DNA from: Lachnospiraceae bacterium
GTDB taxonomy: Bacteria > Bacillota > Clostridia > Lachnospirales > Lachnospiraceae
DNA: 43,234 nucleotides
Assembly (NCBI GenBank): GCA_016293925.1
Contig: JAEDCX010000010.1
Coordinates: forward strand, 1 to 43,234
Direction: 5' to 3'
In this document: one piece after another, positions 39,283 through 43,234 of the stretch
Numbering within the stretch: the stretch's first letter is position 1
Layout of the letters: the number at the start of each line of letters is the position of its first letter
Translations under genes and position numbers: made by a program
The notes under the pieces: model-generated
Seen by the model: only the letters and a program-made list of their open reading frames with translations
What the model was told of the DNA's origin: nothing
The model's database searches: none

Positions 39283-41454
39283 ATGAAATTTATCAGAGAA
39301 AGATTTCTGAATCATGACCAGCCGGTTACCTATAAGCTGTATCATGTGATTGCCCTTGCATGTATCTTACAGGCGGGGTTCAGCCTTGCCGTGAATATCG
39401 TATTCAGCTCCTCGGTCATCTGTTATGTCGTGTACGGGCTGGAACTGGTATTTGGCCTCGCGATGCTGTTTTTGGTGGATCTGTATAAAGGGGACTATCC
39501 GTCATTGATGGTTTTGTTGCTGATCTTCAGCTGCGTACTGGTGCCGGTGGGATTTCTGGTAAAGGAACATACCGGTGCAGACATGATTGTGTATTTCACC
39601 ATGTGCATCTGTGTGACCACGATAGCCTTGACCGGAATTCGTCTGCTGATCTGCCTGATAGCGGAACTGGCGGTGTATTCTGCCTGCATCTGCTATGTGG
39701 TACTTCACTCGTTTCACATGGTTATGTTTGAACTGTATGAGGAGGAGATTGTCGTACAGGTCGCCGGTTCTCTGCTGATTGCTGGCTGTGTATGTGCGGT
39801 TTTGATGAAGGAACGGAATTATTCCCTTCTGTTTGAGATCAGTGAGAATGAGAAGGCGGAACAGGAAGCGAAGCAGTTAAATTACGCGAAGGATATGTTC
39901 CTGGTAAATGTATCCCATGATATCAGAACACCGCTTCATGCCATTATCGGAACCAGCGAGATGATCATGGAGAAGGACAATGTCTCGGATGATATCCGGA
40001 AAGAAGCATATTACATCTCCAATGCGGGACATGCACTGTTGTCCATCACCAATGATCTGCTGGATTTCTCCAGAAGCCGTGAGGAGATGGTGGTTCTGGA
40101 TGAGGAGCCATACCGGTTCAGTGCTCTTTTGCAGGAGATTACCAATATTGTGACCGTCAGAATGCACGATTCCAAGGTTCGATTTATTACCACCATTAAT
40201 CCAAACATTCCGGACAAACTGTATGGTGATAAGGAGAAGATCCGATCCATTTTCTCCAATATTCTGCAGAATGCGGTGAAATTCACGGCAGTGGGATCCA
40301 TTGAACTGACAGTGGAATATGAGATGATCAATGATTCCAAGGTGATGATCAAATGCTCTGTGACGGATACCGGTATTGGTATGAAACCGGAGATGATTGC
40401 CAAATACTTTGCGGATGAACCGGCGGCGGAGGAGGATGGAAAGAAGCATAAGAAGGGCGGAAACAGAGAGAAGAACCGGGACAAATCGGGAGATATCGGG
40501 AAAACGGAAGTGACCGGAATGGGGATCTATCTGTGCAGGAAAACCCTTGCTTCCATGGGGGGAAGTATCCGGGCGGACAGTATATACGGCGACGGATCTA
40601 CTTTCCACTTCCAGTTTGTTCAGAAGGTGGAATCCGCTGAGAAGATGCAGAGTGTAAAGACAGACAATAAGTATGCGCTTGTGTTTGAACTGGTATCCGA
40701 TTACCGGAGATCCTTTGAGAATATAATGATGTATTACGGTATTCGGTGTGATTATGCGAATTCCCGGGAAGAATTTGTCTCTATGGCACAGAATCCCCAA
40801 TACTCACATATTTTTGTTCCGATTGAGAATTATGAGATGTGTTCGGAGGAAGAAAAAGCAGCGATCAACAAGATGCGGCTGATTTTGATTACGGAATCTT
40901 TCAACACCCATGTGGATGAGGAAGCGTTCTGTGTATGTGCAAGACCCGTTCACAGCCTGAATATCGGTGCGATCCTGAATGGAAACAGAAATGTTGCCGT
41001 GCGGGGCGTATCCCACAAATCCTTGTATTGTCCGGACGTGAAGGCTCTGGTTGTGGATGACAATCTGATCAATCTTGATGTGGCAACCAGACTGCTGAAA
41101 CGATACGGATGTGAGATTACTGCGGTTACAAGCGGAAGAGAAGGAATCAATATGCTGGAGCAGGAAGACTTCGATATTCTGTTCCTGGATTATATGATGC
41201 CCGGTATGGATGGTATCGATACCCTGCATCATATCAGGGAATTGAAGAATGAGAGAAAGCGGAATATTCCGGCCGTGGCACTTACTGCCAATGCGGTAAG
41301 CGGTGCAAAGGAGATGTTCCTGCAGGCAGGATTTGATGAGTACGTTTCCAAACCGATTGAGGTGGAGCATCTGGAGAATGTTATGCTGAAACTGTTACCA
41401 AACGACAGATTCACGTCCATTCAGGAGAGTACGGAACGGAGGGAGCAGGCATGA
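39283..41454 (+). CDS. Hybrid histidine kinase with membrane sensor domain
   Basis: A 723-residue membrane kinase. About six membrane helices occupy residues 18–190 with almost no extracellular domain. The core has H212 in NVSHDIRTPLHA, an intact N box (NILQNAVKFT), D box (VTDTGIGM) and G2 box (TGMGIYLCRK). The ATP lid holds an unusual highly charged Lys/Glu/Gly/Asp insert at about 377–410. A degenerate receiver-like domain without acceptor Asp follows (about 460–565), then a true receiver (VVDDNLINLD, D636 in FLDYMMPGMDG, Lys in YVSKPIE). ATG 39283 follows GGGGAG; the frame is open 14 codons upstream from a TTG. Its stop overlaps the next gene by four bases. Confidence 0.93.
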   Translation: MKFIRERFLNHDQPVTYKLYHVIALACILQAGFSLAVNIVFSSSVICYVVYGLELVFGLAMLFLVDLYKGDYPSLMVLLLIFSCVLVPVGFLVKEHTGADMIVYFTMCICVTTIALTGIRLLICLIAELAVYSACICYVVLHSFHMVMFELYEEEIVVQVAGSLLIAGCVCAVLMKERNYSLLFEISENEKAEQEAKQLNYAKDMFLVNVSHDIRTPLHAIIGTSEMIMEKDNVSDDIRKEAYYISNAGHALLSITNDLLDFSRSREEMVVLDEEPYRFSALLQEITNIVTVRMHDSKVRFITTINPNIPDKLYGDKEKIRSIFSNILQNAVKFTAVGSIELTVEYEMINDSKVMIKCSVTDTGIGMKPEMIAKYFADEPAAEEDGKKHKKGGNREKNRDKSGDIGKTEVTGMGIYLCRKTLASMGGSIRADSIYGDGSTFHFQFVQKVESAEKMQSVKTDNKYALVFELVSDYRRSFENIMMYYGIRCDYANSREEFVSMAQNPQYSHIFVPIENYEMCSEEEKAAINKMRLILITESFNTHVDEEAFCVCARPVHSLNIGAILNGNRNVAVRGVSHKSLYCPDVKALVVDDNLINLDVATRLLKRYGCEITAVTSGREGINMLEQEDFDILFLDYMMPGMDGIDTLHHIRELKNERKRNIPAVALTANAVSGAKEMFLQAGFDEYVSKPIEVEHLENVMLKLLPNDRFTSIQESTERREQA

Positions 41455-43234
41455 AAGAGGATATGAATTTCAGCAATGAAATGTCTGTCAGGAAAAATGT
41501 ACTTGAGATGATTCTGTACGGAACGGTTATTCTGTTTGCACTTTCGGCCATTGCTACGGAGCTGTTTTTTCATAGCAGACCCGATGCAATCGCATTCGGA
41601 CTCCAGAGCATCCTGTCCGTCGGAATGATTGTGGCAAGCCGGATGGGGGTACCATATCGGATCATATCCTATGTGGAAGTTTCCGTTCTCAACTTTGTGA
41701 TTATCCCGATGTTATTCTTTTATGATGGCGGCGTAAATGGTCCCAATGCAGTCTGGTATGTGGCAGCTGTTATCCTGGTCTTTATTCTGGTGGATAATGT
41801 GATGGCCGGATTTACCTGTGTGTTTGCAACGATTCTGCTGTTTGGGGTGATGATTAAGATGAACCGGGGACATATGATTGATCTTCCGGAATCCAAAACC
41901 CTTCTGCTGGTGGACTATCTGATGACATTCTTTTATGTGGCAGGTATTGTAATCATACTGATTATCTACCAGCGAAAACTGTATGAAGATATGAAAACCA
42001 GAAAATTGAAGAACAGGGCAGCACTGATGGAAGCCAGCAATGCAAAGGGCAGGTTCCTGGCGAATGTTTCCCATGAGATCAGAATGCCGATGAACTCTAT
42101 CATCGGTCTGTCAGAGATGATTATCCGGGAGAACCCGGATGCATACACGAGGGATGAGGCGAAAACGATCAGCCAGGAGAGTTACGGCCTTCTGTCTATT
42201 CTGGATGATGTTCTGGCGGTATCCAAACTGGATTCCGGCAAATTGCGGCTGATGCATGTGCAGTACAGTTTTCGGGATATGATGAAGAATCTGTTGGAAT
42301 CCGTGGCCAACGAGATGTATAACCATAAGGTAACGTGTGATATCCGTATCGACAAACAGATTCCCGCTATGCTGTATGGGGATGATCTGTATATCAGACA
42401 GATTTATACCTACATTCTGGCGACTGCAATCGAGAATATTCAGAACGGATTATTGTTTGTGAAGATTGATTGTGAGAAGACGGAAGAGGATGAGGTTGTT
42501 ATCCGTACCAAGATTGCCAATACCGGTGTGGGATTGTCCAAATATGATGTGGATTCTCTTTTCGGAACCTATAACATATATGATTCCAAGCAGAGCAGCA
42601 ATCTGAAGGGCATGGGATTGAAATATTCCATCTGCCGCAGCCTGTTAAAACTGATGGACGGGGAAATCTCTGTAGAGAGTATCGAAGGGGTTGCGATGTC
42701 CACAGAGTTTACGTTCAAGAATAAGATCGTGGATCCAAAACCGATGGTGGAATTCGTGGGGGAAGAGGATCAGAATGTTCTAATCTATGTCAATGATGTA
42801 TATATACAGAATTTCTGGATTGATATGCTGACCGGTACGAGTGTGCGGATGAAGTTTTTCCAGAATCATCTTCATCTTGCCAAATTGCTGTTTGACAAAA
42901 AATACCAGAGCATCTTTATTCCGGCATCGATATTTGACAAGGTGGAGAAGGTTCTGCGTGATTATGAATGTTTGGATTCCACCTATATTGTGGGTGAGTA
43001 TTACAACACACTGGATGATTTCAACGGATGCAGGATGATTAAGAAACCGATTTCCTGTATCAATGTGATGGACGTTTTGAACGGCGAATGGGACGAAAGC
43101 CAGTATGTTCACAAGATGAATCACAGAGATTTCATTGCACCGAAGGCATCCGTAATGATTATTGATGAGAATGCAATGAGTATTAAGCTGATCGCTGAGA
43201 TGTTCCAGAAGTATCAGGTGAATGTGGATATTGC
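41451..43234 (+). CDS. Second hybrid histidine kinase, probable pseudokinase (3' end cut)
   Basis: Open from ATG 41451 to the right edge, 594 codons, so the stop is outside the window. The plan mirrors the gene before it: about six membrane helices (17–180), a HisKA region with H208 (VSHEIRMPMNS, where the usual Thr of RTP is Met), a HATPase region, a degenerate receiver-like domain (VLIYVNDVYIQNF, no acceptor Asp) and a true receiver beginning SVMIIDENAMS, truncated here. In the HATPase the N-box Asn residues are replaced (YILATAIEN, Thr325) and the D-box Asp is Asn357 (ANTGVGL). ATP binding is therefore doubtful. Its start overlaps the previous stop (ATGA), so both are translated together. 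Confidence 0.88.
   Translation, partial: MKEDMNFSNEMSVRKNVLEMILYGTVILFALSAIATELFFHSRPDAIAFGLQSILSVGMIVASRMGVPYRIISYVEVSVLNFVIIPMLFFYDGGVNGPNAVWYVAAVILVFILVDNVMAGFTCVFATILLFGVMIKMNRGHMIDLPESKTLLLVDYLMTFFYVAGIVIILIIYQRKLYEDMKTRKLKNRAALMEASNAKGRFLANVSHEIRMPMNSIIGLSEMIIRENPDAYTRDEAKTISQESYGLLSILDDVLAVSKLDSGKLRLMHVQYSFRDMMKNLLESVANEMYNHKVTCDIRIDKQIPAMLYGDDLYIRQIYTYILATAIENIQNGLLFVKIDCEKTEEDEVVIRTKIANTGVGLSKYDVDSLFGTYNIYDSKQSSNLKGMGLKYSICRSLLKLMDGEISVESIEGVAMSTEFTFKNKIVDPKPMVEFVGEEDQNVLIYVNDVYIQNFWIDMLTGTSVRMKFFQNHLHLAKLLFDKKYQSIFIPASIFDKVEKVLRDYECLDSTYIVGEYYNTLDDFNGCRMIKKPISCINVMDVLNGEWDESQYVHKMNHRDFIAPKASVMIIDENAMSIKLIAEMFQKYQVNVDI

Overview
The window is a continuous stretch of a Firmicutes (Clostridia) chromosome. 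It is most likely from a Lachnospiraceae-type gut or rumen bacterium of moderate GC. The basis is gene order: pta–yceD–rpmF–plsX–acpP–rnc–smc–ftsY, then ylxM–ffh–rpsP–khpA–rimM–trmD–rplS, then lepB–rbgA–rnhB–FliK-like–FlhB-like–yraN, and later DUF512–der–plsY–gpsA. Supporting signs are AGGAGG-type ribosome sites, sigma-A promoters with 17-base spacers, a tyrosine T-box and a long-form PRPP synthetase. No rRNA, tRNA, insertion sequence, phage or CRISPR array was found. Both ends of the window cut genes.

Layout. 1–2760: the tail of a PFL-family gene, a shared terminator, then tmcAL (minus strand) divergent from pta. 2800–11520: a long plus-strand run for ribosomal protein L32, phospholipid and fatty-acid start-up (plsX, acpP), RNase III, SMC, FtsY and threonine ammonia-lyase. 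11580–16750: a YitT membrane protein, then the SRP/ribosome operon (ylxM, ffh, rpsP, khpA, rimM, trmD, rplS). 16760–23360: two type I signal peptidases flanking rbgA, then rnhB, an orphan FliK-like/FlhB-C-like pair with a 51-base tandem repeat, yraN and pgeF. 23430–26850: an OmpR-type two-component system with a very large sensor. 26760–30150: tyrS behind a T-box whose consensus promoter lies inside the preceding kinase gene, then a queuosine-precursor transporter behind a candidate preQ1-I riboswitch, and an SDR. 30155–36000: prs (minus) with a promoter overlapping that of the divergent DUF512 gene, then der, plsY and gpsA. 36050–43234: the accessory part, with a MoxR ATPase plus VWA protein, an HD-GYP response regulator, a hybrid histidine kinase and a second hybrid kinase running off the end.

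Most genes are housekeeping: protein export (ffh, ftsY, signal peptidases), ribosome and tRNA maturation (rimM, trmD, rbgA, der, rnc, tmcAL) and phosphatidic-acid synthesis (plsX, plsY, gpsA, acpP). The part most likely to hold something undescribed is 36.1–43.2 kb. There an HD-GYP protein lacks one metal-binding Asp, and an apparently active hybrid kinase is translationally coupled to a partner whose ATP-binding N and G1 boxes are degraded. Together with the MoxR–VWA pair this could be a kinase/pseudokinase signalling module. The second notable item is the non-flagellar FliK/FlhB-C pair. Small regulatory structures are also common: promoter -35 boxes sitting inside terminator arms (twice), overlapping divergent promoters, and paired hairpins before der.
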